From JAWXCF01 sp034440515 (GTDB lineage Bacteria > Bacteroidota > Bacteroidia > CAILMK01): 56,123 nucleotides of DNA. Each line of letters begins with the position of its first letter. Positions within the stretch are counted from its first letter, which is position 1. Below the pieces are notes generated by a model. The model worked only from the letters and a program-made list of their open reading frames with translations. It did no database searches and had not been told where the DNA came from. Location of the stretch: assembly GCA_034440515.1 (NCBI GenBank), contig JAWXCF010000005.1, positions 1 through 56,123 of the forward strand, given 5' to 3'. The position numbers and the translations under genes are program-made. Shown one piece after another: positions 24,838-33,301 of the stretch.

Positions 24838-25329
24838 ATGGAGCGAATAGCAGTTTTTCCTGGATCTTTTGACCCAATTACCCGTGGCCATCAAAATATA
24901 ATAGAACGAGCGTCTCAGCTTTTCGATAAATTATACATTGCCATAGGTAATAATACCAGTAAACAGTACTTGCTAAACTTTGACACTCGTAAAGAAATTA
25001 TTCAAACTATATTTAAAGGAAGGGTTGGAATTGAAGTAATTGGATACCACGAATTAACGGTGTCATTATGCCAAAGACTAGGTGCAAAATATTTGGCTAG
25101 AGGCCTGAGGTCGGGAACTGACTTTGACTATGAGCGTAGCATTGCTATGACAAATAATAAATTGGCCAGTGACATTGAGACCGTTTTTTTTATAAGCCAC
25201 AATGATTATGCTGGCCTAACGAGTAGCATAGTTAGAGAGGTTTTTAAATTTGGAGGAGACGTAAGCGCACTAGTGCCAGATGAAGTATTAGAACATTTAA
25301 ACCAATTGCCTAAGCAAAACTGGGTTTAA
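24838..25329 (+). CDS. coaD: Pantetheine-phosphate adenylyltransferase
   Basis: The 163-residue nucleotidyltransferase has the CoaD signatures: GSFDPITRGH (the TxGH motif, Thr15-His18), YLARGLRSGTDFDYE, and SSIVREVFKFGGDVSALVP. It transfers AMP from ATP to 4'-phosphopantetheine to give dephospho-CoA, the penultimate step of CoA synthesis, in the cytoplasm. Length matches E. coli CoaD (159). It is divergent from the flippase operon, and its stop overlaps the end of the convergent exported-protein gene. Confidence 0.97.
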   Translation: MERIAVFPGSFDPITRGHQNIIERASQLFDKLYIAIGNNTSKQYLLNFDTRKEIIQTIFKGRVGIEVIGYHELTVSLCQRLGAKYLARGLRSGTDFDYERSIAMTNNKLASDIETVFFISHNDYAGLTSSIVREVFKFGGDVSALVPDEVLEHLNQLPKQNWV

Positions 25330-26582
25330 GTTTTACGTTTTTGTTTTTTAGCAGCTGGAAACAATACATTATTTAATATTAACCTATAGCCAGGACTATT
25401 AGGGTGCAAATTCATATCGGTAGGTGGCTCACCCACTATATGTTGATAATCTTCAGGATCGTGTCCACCATAGAACGTCCACATTCCTTTTCCTGTAGTT
25501 CCGTGTATAAATCTCGCCTCATTAAGTGCTCTATTTTCACCCATTACTAAAACACCAGGCTTAATGTGCTGCTTTTTAAATGCAGTAGTTTGTCCCATAA
25601 ATCCTTTGATTAATCTGGTATGATTTTGAGTTAACATAGTAGGCACTGGGTCAGATTTTGCTGAAAACTCAAATAGGGTAAATAAATCATTTTCCTCAGT
25701 AATTTCTCTAAATTGAGGTACATCTATAGTACTGAACTCATATTCATAAGCATTTAGCGATACCTTAAAGTCTGTAAAGGCGAAGCAATTGTCATAATGC
25801 AGTTTTGAATTACAATTTTTATCAATTCCATCACCATCAAACATTACATCGCAAATGTCAGTATTGTCAGCTGCTAAAGTAATGTCGTAAGTATCGGTAG
25901 CACTACACATCGCAAATAGGTAACCGCCCCCCGCAACAAACTCTTGAATTTTATTAGCTACTGCCAGTTTTAGTTTACTTACTTTCTTAAATCCCCACCT
26001 GTTAGCACAATTTCTATTCTCTTTTTCTTCAGCCTGATACCAAGCTGCATTTCTATAGCTACTCCAAAACTTCCCCTGTTGGCCAGTAAAGTCCTCGTGA
26101 TGCAAGTGCAGCCAATCATATGTAAGTAGTTTTCCCTTCATCACCTCATCATCATAAATGGTGTCATAGGGTATTTCGGCATAGGTTAAAACCATAGTTA
26201 CTGCATCGTCCCAAGGTTGTTTAGACCTAGGGGAGTAAACAGCTATTTTAGGAGTTTTTTCTAATTTAACTACATCCATATTGGTTTCCGGAACCAATAT
26301 TTCATTTTTTATTCTTTCATATTGCGCATCGGCAATAATCTTATAGGTTACTCCCTTTAGTATGCATTCCTTCTCTATAGCTTGAATAGATGCACAGCTA
26401 AAGCTTCCTCCTCTATAATTTAAAAGCCAGTCAAACGTAATTCCCTTAGCTAGACCCCAATATACCAAACCGTAAGCCTTTAGATGATTTTTTTGATCTT
26501 CATCCATAGGTATAAGTATGGTATTGCTAAATGATTTGCTACTTATAGTTAGTAGTAATATCAGTATCAAAAACTTCTTCAA
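25326..26582 (-). CDS. Exported GATase-like protein (often named 'asparagine synthetase B')
   Basis: The 418-residue protein has a signal peptide (1-19) and starts its mature part IPMDEDQKNHLKAYGLVYWG, a family conserved in Bacteroidota and often labelled asparagine synthetase B. It lacks everything that name needs: there is no N-terminal catalytic Cys and no ATP-pyrophosphatase SGGxDS loop. Instead the middle has a class-I-GATase-like pattern: LTYDWLHLHHEDFTG, then GGGYLFAMCSATDTYD with a Cys at the nucleophile position, and MWTFYGGHDPEDYQH near the end. A periplasmic hydrolase or binding protein of that fold is my inference. Start is TTG; no other start precedes the signal peptide. A conserved, uncharacterised protein. 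Confidence 0.7.
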   Translation of the reverse strand: MKKFLILILLLTISSKSFSNTILIPMDEDQKNHLKAYGLVYWGLAKGITFDWLLNYRGGSFSCASIQAIEKECILKGVTYKIIADAQYERIKNEILVPETNMDVVKLEKTPKIAVYSPRSKQPWDDAVTMVLTYAEIPYDTIYDDEVMKGKLLTYDWLHLHHEDFTGQQGKFWSSYRNAAWYQAEEKENRNCANRWGFKKVSKLKLAVANKIQEFVAGGGYLFAMCSATDTYDITLAADNTDICDVMFDGDGIDKNCNSKLHYDNCFAFTDFKVSLNAYEYEFSTIDVPQFREITEENDLFTLFEFSAKSDPVPTMLTQNHTRLIKGFMGQTTAFKKQHIKPGVLVMGENRALNEARFIHGTTGKGMWTFYGGHDPEDYQHIVGEPPTDMNLHPNSPGYRLILNNVLFPAAKKQKRKT

Positions 26583-26713
26583 AATATTAAACTTCGGGTT
26601 GGTTCTGTAATTGTAATTTACTACTTTTATTCAAAAATTGTGCAGTTAATTGTTATCTTTAAACTTCTTACATTTTTAAATGAATTATCAATTCTATATT
26701 ATTGTCTTAGGAT

Positions 26714-26721
26714 TACTTTTG
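26714..26721 (+). promoter_or_regulatory. -7 element TACTTTTG for PfkB kinase gene
   Basis: A perfect TAnnTTTG lies 27 bases before the ATG at 26741. Confidence 0.5.
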
Positions 26722-26740
26722 CCCAATCAAATAATGCATT

Positions 26741-27673
26741 ATGTCAAGTATTGAAACAAGTTTTAACAATTTATTAGTGGTTGGAAGTATGGCTTTTGAC
26801 GCCATAGAAACTCCATTTGGAAAAACAGACAAAATAATTGGTGGTGCTGCTAGCTACATAGCTATAAGTGCTGCATTATATAATGTGGCTGTAAAAATTG
26901 TGTCAGTAATTGGAAATGATTTTGACGAAAATTTTCTTGCTGAACTAACAGGAAGAAACATTGATCTGGCTGGTGTTGAGAAAAAACTTGACCAAAAGAG
27001 TTTCTTCTGGAGTGGGAAGTACCATAACGATATGAACAGCAGAGATACATTAATAACTGAGTTAAATGTATTGGCAGATTTTAACCCAATATTACCAACA
27101 CCATATACCGATGTTGACTATCTACTTTTGGGTAATTTAAGCCCATCGGTACAAAGTTCTGTGATAAAGCAAATGACTATTAGACCAAAGCTGATAGCAA
27201 TGGATACTATGAATTTTTGGATGGAGATAGCACTAGATGATCTAAAGCACACGCTAAGTTTAGTTGACATACTCATTGTGAATGATGAAGAAGCTAGACA
27301 GTTAAGTGGCACGTACAGTTTAATGAAAGCATCTAAAATAATCAGAGAAATGGGCCCTAAGTATCTTATTATAAAAAAAGGAGAGCACGGTGCTTTACTA
27401 TTTTATGATGACAAAGTATTCTCTGCCCCAGGCTTGCCACTAGAGGAAGTCTTTGACCCAACTGGCGCTGGTGACTCATTTGCAGGCGGATTTATGGGAT
27501 ACATAGCATCTAAAGACAATATTGATTTCGAAACAATGAAGCAAGCTGTTATAGCAGGTTCAGTTACTGCGAGCTATTGCGTGGAGAAATTTGGAACTGA
27601 ACGATTGTTACAATTAAGCCCTGAAAATATTGCAATTCGTAGAGAGGAATTTAAGGCATTAGGTTCTTTCTAG
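26741..27673 (+). CDS. PfkB family carbohydrate/nucleoside kinase
   Basis: The 310-residue ribokinase-fold enzyme has an N-terminal GGAASYIAI substrate-binding segment (about 33-41) and the C-terminal signature DPTGAGDSFAGGF with catalytic-base Asp245. It phosphorylates a sugar or nucleoside hydroxyl using ATP in the cytoplasm. The substrate cannot be read from sequence and no sugar-pathway gene is next to it. Its own -7 element lies upstream and the next gene starts 69 bases after the stop. Confidence 0.88.
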   Translation: MSSIETSFNNLLVVGSMAFDAIETPFGKTDKIIGGAASYIAISAALYNVAVKIVSVIGNDFDENFLAELTGRNIDLAGVEKKLDQKSFFWSGKYHNDMNSRDTLITELNVLADFNPILPTPYTDVDYLLLGNLSPSVQSSVIKQMTIRPKLIAMDTMNFWMEIALDDLKHTLSLVDILIVNDEEARQLSGTYSLMKASKIIREMGPKYLIIKKGEHGALLFYDDKVFSAPGLPLEEVFDPTGAGDSFAGGFMGYIASKDNIDFETMKQAVIAGSVTASYCVEKFGTERLLQLSPENIAIRREEFKALGSF

Positions 27674-27742
27674 ACTATTACATTCTTTTAATACAACATT
27701 AAGAATGTCTTAATTGTCTAAGACTTAATAAAGATTTAGACT

Positions 27743-28999
27743 ATGAGATTACTACTTGCCTCAGTTTTGTCCATTATTTTGTTATACAGTGGGCAAAGTA
27801 ATGCTCAAAAAATTAGCAGACAGCAACGTAAACATAAAGAGGCAAAGGAAGCCAGCAGAAAAAAGGGCGATTACGAACTGAGCTTAGACACGATATTTAA
27901 AAGTGGCGCTCCATACTGTGTATTTAGGGAAGACGGCGGAATAAATTCTTTTAATGCGTCAGCTTTTGCTAGAAACAACGAGGTAAGCAATACTATGATA
28001 TTCATAGACTCTAAGGCACAAGAGAATATGTGGGTATTTAATTTCCAAACCATCAATAAAAAAGTTTCTGTGCCAGTAACTATTGGCATTCCAAAATGGC
28101 GGTATATCACTAATTGGGACTTGATGACAGCCAATGGATTGAACCTAGCCAACGTGCAAAAGTTTATAGATAAGTATGCGATAGGTAAAGATGGTCAACC
28201 CATAAGAGATGAAAAAGAGGAACAAAAACTAAAGGAGAATCAAGAAAAAAATAAACAAAATATACAAGATAATAATCCAACCATTCCCATTAATCCAATT
28301 CCTAATAAAACGCCCCAGCCAGACTCTACGCCAAACCCTAATAATAGTAACACCCCTAAAAATTATAACTCAACACCTAGCAATAGGCAGTTAAATGGAG
28401 GACAAAATAATGGTAACCCTAATAACATTAACTCAACGAATCCAAATACTGGGTATTCACCAAATGGCTCTAATTCTAATTTAGATAGGAATAATAATAT
28501 AAATAATAATCAGTCACAGCCCAATAATAGCAATACAAATGCTCCTACTTCTGGTGGTAATCCAAACAACGTTCCCATAAGTAATGGAACTGGAGGAAAT
28601 ATGGGTACCAATCAGAATCCAAATGTACCAATACAAACTACACCACCACCAAAAGTTAACCAAGGTGGACCAAATACAAATTTAAACGACAGTTATGTTC
28701 GTAACAGGTCGGCTACAGTAGTAGTAAAAAAGTACAGCATTTACCAAGACAATATATTAATAGGCACGTGTTTACAAAAAAAAGAAAATACCGATTGGGG
28801 ATTTAAACCGGTTATATATTTTTACGCTAAAGACGGAAGTTTGATAGCCAAAGCAACAAATCAAAAGGAAAATCGTAATTTACAAACGACAACCATAGCT
28901 ACTGTAACAGATAACAAGACACATCTATACCTAATTAAGAAAAATAAATTTAGTAAAAAGGTAATTGCAGATTGGCTGGTGGTGAATCTATATATGTAG
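27743..28999 (+). CDS. Exported protein with Asn/Pro-rich linker, unknown function
   Basis: The 418-residue protein has a signal peptide (1-21, SNAQK), a basic stretch (RQQRKHKEAKEASRKK) and an N-terminal domain (about 40-150). A long low-complexity linker (about 165-320) is dominated by Asn, with Pro, Ser, Gly and Thr, and a C-terminal beta-type domain (about 325-418) ends VVNLYM. I recognise no family. The linker has no exact tandem unit. It could be a surface or periplasmic protein whose domains are joined by a flexible spacer. It is on the same strand as the PfkB gene; no perfect -7 element lies between them. Confidence 0.6.
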   Translation: MRLLLASVLSIILLYSGQSNAQKISRQQRKHKEAKEASRKKGDYELSLDTIFKSGAPYCVFREDGGINSFNASAFARNNEVSNTMIFIDSKAQENMWVFNFQTINKKVSVPVTIGIPKWRYITNWDLMTANGLNLANVQKFIDKYAIGKDGQPIRDEKEEQKLKENQEKNKQNIQDNNPTIPINPIPNKTPQPDSTPNPNNSNTPKNYNSTPSNRQLNGGQNNGNPNNINSTNPNTGYSPNGSNSNLDRNNNINNNQSQPNNSNTNAPTSGGNPNNVPISNGTGGNMGTNQNPNVPIQTTPPPKVNQGGPNTNLNDSYVRNRSATVVVKKYSIYQDNILIGTCLQKKENTDWGFKPVIYFYAKDGSLIAKATNQKENRNLQTTTIATVTDNKTHLYLIKKNKFSKKVIADWLVVNLYM

Positions 29000-29006
29000 T
29001 AGATAT

Positions 29007-29252
29007 TTATATTTTCAATAGACCTATTACCTCAAACTTATCAAAAACAAACGAAGTATGTGGTGCTAAACTTAGCTCATCAGTTAAGTCTTGCCCAGCC
29101 CAATGCTCATAATGCATACCATTCCTCCACAGGCGACTAACAGTTACGTCATAAATCTGCCCCCTAAAGGCTACCCATATCTCAGGCTTATCTTGCCCAT
29201 TCCTTAATGCTAATTGCGAAAGTGTATAAATAGGTAGTTCTAAATCATTCAT
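29007..29252 (-). CDS. Small cytochrome b5-like domain protein
   Basis: The 81-residue single-domain protein matches the cytochrome b5-like heme/steroid-binding fold seen in short bacterial proteins: YTLSQLALRNGQDKPEIWVAF, GQIYDVTVSRLWRNGMHYEH, AGQDLTDELSLAPH and FEVIGLL. Candidate heme ligands are the His residues in HYEHW and APH. It has no signal peptide or anchor, so it is probably cytoplasmic. The redox partner is unknown. It converges with the Asn-rich gene, leaving 7 bases between the stops. Confidence 0.82.
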   Translation of the reverse strand: MNDLELPIYTLSQLALRNGQDKPEIWVAFRGQIYDVTVSRLWRNGMHYEHWAGQDLTDELSLAPHTSFVFDKFEVIGLLKI

Positions 29253-29337
29253 AGTAATTTACAAATATCTATAATTAGTAAATGATAAAGTTTTAACCTG
29301 TTGGTACTATTTGGTAGCTTTAATTAGTCAATTCAAT

Positions 29338-29345
29338 TAGATTTG
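29338..29345 (+). promoter_or_regulatory. -7 element TAGATTTG for S46 peptidase
   Basis: A perfect TAnnTTTG lies 40 bases before the ATG at 29378. A TTG at 29311-29313 gives a 24-base spacer. Confidence 0.5.
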
Positions 29346-29377
29346 CACTTTAACACAATAACCGTTACTAGAACTGT

Positions 29378-31567
29378 ATGTTCATTAAGCGAATAGCTGC
29401 ACTATTTAGCAGCATCTTATTTCTATCTTCTGCAATTACTGCATCTACTTCAAATCCACCGAGACCTGATGAAGGTATGTGGCTTCCACTTTACATCAAG
29501 CAACAATCTCAAGCAAATGCCCAAAAATTGGGTCTAAAGTTGTCCGCCGATGATATATATAACATAAATAAAGCCAGTCTAAAGGATGCCATTTTAAGAA
29601 TGGGTAGCGGTTTCTGTACAGCAGAAATAGTTAGTGCAGAGGGTCTAGTGTTTACCAACCACCATTGTGGTTATGAGAGTGTAGCCGGTCAAAGTACCAC
29701 AACAAATGATTATCTAAAAGATGGATTTTGGGCTTATAATCAAACACAAGAAATAAGAATTCCCGACCTGGCTGTGTCTAGGTTGGTGTATATGGAAAAT
29801 GTAACTGAAAAATTTCAGGCACTTAATAAAATGCCAGAATCACTTCGAATTGGTGCAGATAAGTCCCTTAGAGATTCCATTATCACTGCTGCTAAAACAG
29901 ATCCTAACTATTCGATAGAAATAGCTGATTATTTTGAAGGTAATGAACAGTACCTTTTGGTATATGAAACTTTTAGAGATGTGAGGTTGGTAGGTGTTCC
30001 CCCAAGTTCTGTAGGTAAGTTTGGTGGCGACGTAGATAATTGGATGTGGCCAAGACACACAGGTGATTTTTCAATATTCAGAATATATGTAGGAAAAGAC
30101 AATAAGCCAGCAGACTATAGTACAGAAAATGTTCCCTATAAACCGCTTCACTATTTGCCAATTTCATTGAAAAAGCAAAAAGATGATGATTTCTCTATGA
30201 TAATGGGCTACCCAGGTAATACTGATAGATACTTAACTAGCGATCAAATTGAATTTAACAAAGACTATGTAAATCCAGCAGTAATAGATGCATTCGGTAT
30301 AAAACTTGGCATTCTAAAAGATGCAATGGACAATGATAGGGCCTTAGCATTGACTGTAGCGAGCGACTATGCTAGTGGTATGAATACCTATAAATATTAT
30401 CAAGGTCAACAAAGATTATTAATTAGAAAAGACTTAGTAGGATTAAAGAAGAAAGAGGAAGAGAAGTTTCAAGCTTGGGTTACAGAAAATAAAGCTAGAG
30501 AAGTAAAGTATGGCAGCGTGTTGAAAAATATAAAGAATGCAACTGCAATAAAACAAAAACTAGAACCTGCAAATTCATATACCATATACGGCATATTTCA
30601 AACTACGCCTGCTTATGGTTTTAAGCTATTCCAATTCTATAATGGAGCTAAAGAAATAAAAGATAAAAATGCAATTAAGGCTTCATTTGCTGCTACTGGT
30701 ATTTCTGCTGGTGAGTTTGTTAGGAAGGCTGAGTTTGCATCAGACAAAAAGTCATTCAAAGCAATCTTAACTAGATTCTTAGACAAAACAGATGCTAGCA
30801 ATAGGCCCCAATATATACAAAAGATTGCCGATACCTATAAAGGTAAAAGCAATATGGAAGCTGCAAATCTATTTGTAGAAAATATCTATAAAAATTCATT
30901 TCTTTTAGACAGTGTCAAATTTGCTAAGTGGATGAAAAAGACAGATGTGAAAAAACTAGAAGCTGACCCACTATTTCAATTTACTCTGCAAGCAATTGAA
31001 TTTTATATCTCTAGCCTAAGAAGTGAAGAAAGTACAAACAGCGCAACTATTTTATCTGAAAATGTGAAGCTATATATGGAAGGTCTTCGCGAATGGAAAA
31101 ACACTAAAGTGTACTACCCAAATGCTAACAGCACCTTGAGATTTACTTATGGTTCTGTTAAACCTTATTTTCCATTTGATGGAGCATCATATAAATCTTA
31201 CACTACGCACGTGGGTATATTAGAAAAGTCTAATAAAGAAGAGGAAGAATTTAATACTCCAGTTAAAATATTAGATTTACTAAAGGAAAAGAAATGGGGT
31301 GGGTATGATGATAATGATTCATTACATATATGTTTCTTAACCAATAATGACATTACTGGTGGTAACAGTGGTAGCCCAGTTATGGATGGCGAAGGTCGAT
31401 TAATTGGTTTGGCATTTGATGGTAACTGGGAGGCAATGCTAGGTGATTTATATGTTGACCCTAAAGTAAATAGAACCATTTGTGTAGATGCGCACTATGT
31501 ATTATGGGTGATAGACGTATATGCTGGTGCTAAAAATATAATTAAAGAATTAACCATAGTTAGGTAG
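29378..31567 (+). CDS. S46 family dipeptidyl-peptidase, DPP7-like
   Basis: The 729-residue exported serine peptidase has a signal peptide (about 1-22). The S46 triad is His96 (TNHHCGY), Asp230 (RHTGDFS) and Ser664 (GGNSGSP). The family removes N-terminal dipeptides in the periplasm, feeding amino acids to asaccharolytic or protein-using Bacteroidota. The residue 18 positions after the catalytic Ser decides specificity in Porphyromonas enzymes (Gly673 in DPP7, Arg673 in DPP11). Here it is Gly682 in FDGNWEAM, so hydrophobic P1 residues (DPP7-like) are predicted rather than Asp/Glu. Monocistronic, with its own promoter and a strong terminator. Confidence 0.94.
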   Translation: MFIKRIAALFSSILFLSSAITASTSNPPRPDEGMWLPLYIKQQSQANAQKLGLKLSADDIYNINKASLKDAILRMGSGFCTAEIVSAEGLVFTNHHCGYESVAGQSTTTNDYLKDGFWAYNQTQEIRIPDLAVSRLVYMENVTEKFQALNKMPESLRIGADKSLRDSIITAAKTDPNYSIEIADYFEGNEQYLLVYETFRDVRLVGVPPSSVGKFGGDVDNWMWPRHTGDFSIFRIYVGKDNKPADYSTENVPYKPLHYLPISLKKQKDDDFSMIMGYPGNTDRYLTSDQIEFNKDYVNPAVIDAFGIKLGILKDAMDNDRALALTVASDYASGMNTYKYYQGQQRLLIRKDLVGLKKKEEEKFQAWVTENKAREVKYGSVLKNIKNATAIKQKLEPANSYTIYGIFQTTPAYGFKLFQFYNGAKEIKDKNAIKASFAATGISAGEFVRKAEFASDKKSFKAILTRFLDKTDASNRPQYIQKIADTYKGKSNMEAANLFVENIYKNSFLLDSVKFAKWMKKTDVKKLEADPLFQFTLQAIEFYISSLRSEESTNSATILSENVKLYMEGLREWKNTKVYYPNANSTLRFTYGSVKPYFPFDGASYKSYTTHVGILEKSNKEEEEFNTPVKILDLLKEKKWGGYDDNDSLHICFLTNNDITGGNSGSPVMDGEGRLIGLAFDGNWEAMLGDLYVDPKVNRTICVDAHYVLWVIDVYAGAKNIIKELTIVR

Positions 31568-31598
31568 CTTCAACTTTCCACTAATCTCACATTATAGA

Positions 31599-31636
31599 AA
31601 TGCCCCTTAGCTAGCTTAGTTAAGGGGCATTTTTTC
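31599..31636 (+). terminator. Rho-independent terminator after S46 peptidase
   Basis: An 11-bp perfect stem AATGCCCCTTA / TAAGGGGCATT (31599-31609 with 31621-31631) is followed by T residues. It lies between convergent genes and may serve both. Confidence 0.93.
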
Positions 31637-31659
31637 ATAGTGTTAACTTTTATCTAAAA

Positions 31660-33150
31660 CTAATCTTTCAACCTATTTCTCCAGTTTGTAGTTTTAGTTT
31701 CCATATTCATTTGCTGAGGAATAACTTGAGTTGTAGTAGTATTTAATTTTAATAAACTGGCAATGCTAGCCACTATAGCTTCATCATCATTTAGTTTTTG
31801 CTTTAGCTTATCTGCACTAAAATAGTGCTTTACAAAATGGGTATCAAAGTCACCACTGCTAAAAGCACTATGTTCCATTACATATTTGCCAAAACTTAGT
31901 GTATTCTTAATGCCTTCTATTTTATAATCATCTATAGCGCGAATCATTTTAGCTATGGCCTCAGTTCTGGTAGCGGCGTGAACTACTAGCTTGGCTATCA
32001 TAGGGTCGTAATAGACAGGTATGGTCATTCCCTCTTCAAATCCTGAATCAACTCTAATACCTGGTCCAGATGGTGTACGATAAGTTTTTAATGTTCCAAT
32101 ATCTGGTAAAAAATTATTATTTGGATCCTCTGCGTAAATCCTCAGTTCTATAGCGTGACCATTTATAGTCAGATCATCTTGTTTGAAGCTTAATTCCTCA
32201 CCTCTAGCTATTTTCACTTGTTCCTTTACTAGGTCTAGTCCAGTTATCATTTCTGTAACTGGGTGCTCTACTTGTAGTCGAGTGTTCATTTCTAAGAAAT
32301 AGTATTTGCCACTTTCATCTAATAGAAATTCAACTGTACCTGCGCCAACATATCCACAAGCTCTTGCAATTCGAGTAGCTGACTCTCCTATACTTTTTCT
32401 TTGTTCAAGATTCAATATACAACTAGGCGCTTCTTCTATTACTTTTTGGTGCCTTCTCTGTATGCTACATTCACGCTCAAATAGATATAAATGATTATTA
32501 TGAGTATCACTTAGTACTTGTACCTCAATATGTCTGGGGGAGCCTACATATTTCTCTATAAATACAGATCCGTCATTAAATGATGATAGTGCCTCGCTGA
32601 CCGCACGTTCCATTTGCTCAGGCAATTCCTCTATATTTTCCACTACACGCATTCCCTTACCACCGCCACCAGCAGCAGCCTTTATTAGGATTGGGAAATC
32701 AATTGTTTTTGCAATTTCTATGGCTTCGGCGGCACTAGTTACAGCAGCAGCACTACCTGGCAGCATTGGTACATCATATCTTCTTGCAGCCTCTTTAGCT
32801 GCTAGTTTGTTGCCCATCATCATTATTGCATCTGGGTTTGGTCCTATAAATGTAATTCCGGCATCAGTTACAGCCTGAGCAAAAACTGCATTTTCTGATA
32901 AAAAACCATAACCTGGATGTATTCCATCTACACCGTTATCTTTTGCTATTTTTATTATTTTATCACCTAACAAATACGATTGGCTACTTGGTGCTGGTCC
33001 AATATGGTAAGCTTCGTCAGCAAATCTTACAAAGGGTGCATCTCTGTCTGCATCACTATATACAGCAACGGTAATTATGCCCATTTCCTTAATAGAATAC
33101 ATTATTCTTAATGCGATTTCACCACGATTTGCAATTAATATTTTTTTCAT
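31660..33150 (-). CDS. accC: Biotin carboxylase subunit of acetyl-/acyl-CoA carboxylase
   Basis: The 496-residue ATP-grasp enzyme has start KKILIANRGEIALRIM, glycine-rich KAAAGGGGKGMR, ERECSIQRRHQK and the catalytic FLEMNTRLQVEHPVTE. It carboxylates biotin on a carrier protein with bicarbonate and ATP. The C-terminal tail beyond the usual 450 residues (LNDDEAIVASIASLL... NWRNRLKD) resembles acyl- or propionyl-CoA carboxylase subunits rather than the fatty-acid AccBC pair, and no accB or carboxyltransferase gene is adjacent. The ATG at 33150 is preferred over a TTG at 33171 because the latter lies inside the -7 element. The symbol accC is used for the activity; the acyl substrate is open. Confidence 0.93.
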   Translation of the reverse strand: MKKILIANRGEIALRIMYSIKEMGIITVAVYSDADRDAPFVRFADEAYHIGPAPSSQSYLLGDKIIKIAKDNGVDGIHPGYGFLSENAVFAQAVTDAGITFIGPNPDAIMMMGNKLAAKEAARRYDVPMLPGSAAAVTSAAEAIEIAKTIDFPILIKAAAGGGGKGMRVVENIEELPEQMERAVSEALSSFNDGSVFIEKYVGSPRHIEVQVLSDTHNNHLYLFERECSIQRRHQKVIEEAPSCILNLEQRKSIGESATRIARACGYVGAGTVEFLLDESGKYYFLEMNTRLQVEHPVTEMITGLDLVKEQVKIARGEELSFKQDDLTINGHAIELRIYAEDPNNNFLPDIGTLKTYRTPSGPGIRVDSGFEEGMTIPVYYDPMIAKLVVHAATRTEAIAKMIRAIDDYKIEGIKNTLSFGKYVMEHSAFSSGDFDTHFVKHYFSADKLKQKLNDDEAIVASIASLLKLNTTTTQVIPQQMNMETKTTNWRNRLKD

Positions 33151-33168
33151 TATTCTTAAATACAATTC

Positions 33169-33176
33169 CAAAAATA
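33169..33176 (-). promoter_or_regulatory. -7 element TATTTTTG for biotin carboxylase gene
   Basis: A perfect TAnnTTTG on the minus strand gives a 12-base leader to the ATG at 33150 and excludes the TTG at 33171 as start. Confidence 0.5.
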
Positions 33177-33252
33177 AGTACCCATAAACTATAGCTTAGT
33201 ATTATTGTATAAAATACAACTATATTTTTCGCCAGAATCTATTTGCAGGTAG

Positions 33253-33280
33253 GCAACCCAACCACGTATCGTCACGTTAA
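33253..33280 (+). promoter_or_regulatory. Candidate ECF-type promoter of first sigma/anti-sigma unit
   Basis: GCAACC (33253-33258), a 16-base spacer and CGTTAA (33275-33280) resemble ECF promoters (AAC-type -35, CGT-type -10). The predicted transcript start is about 15 bases before the ATG at 33302. The same GCAACC with a 16-base spacer precedes the paralogous sigma gene at 49.3 kb, suggesting autoregulation. Confidence 0.45.
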
Positions 33281-33301
33281 TTGCACAAACAACAAAATAA
33301 T

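Noticed and set aside
33281..33301. TTG start for the first sigma factor
   Set aside because: It would begin directly at the end of the candidate promoter; the ATG at 33302 leaves a normal leader. Similar upstream TTG starts at 33171, 35227 and 42705 fall inside -7 elements and were rejected for the same reason.
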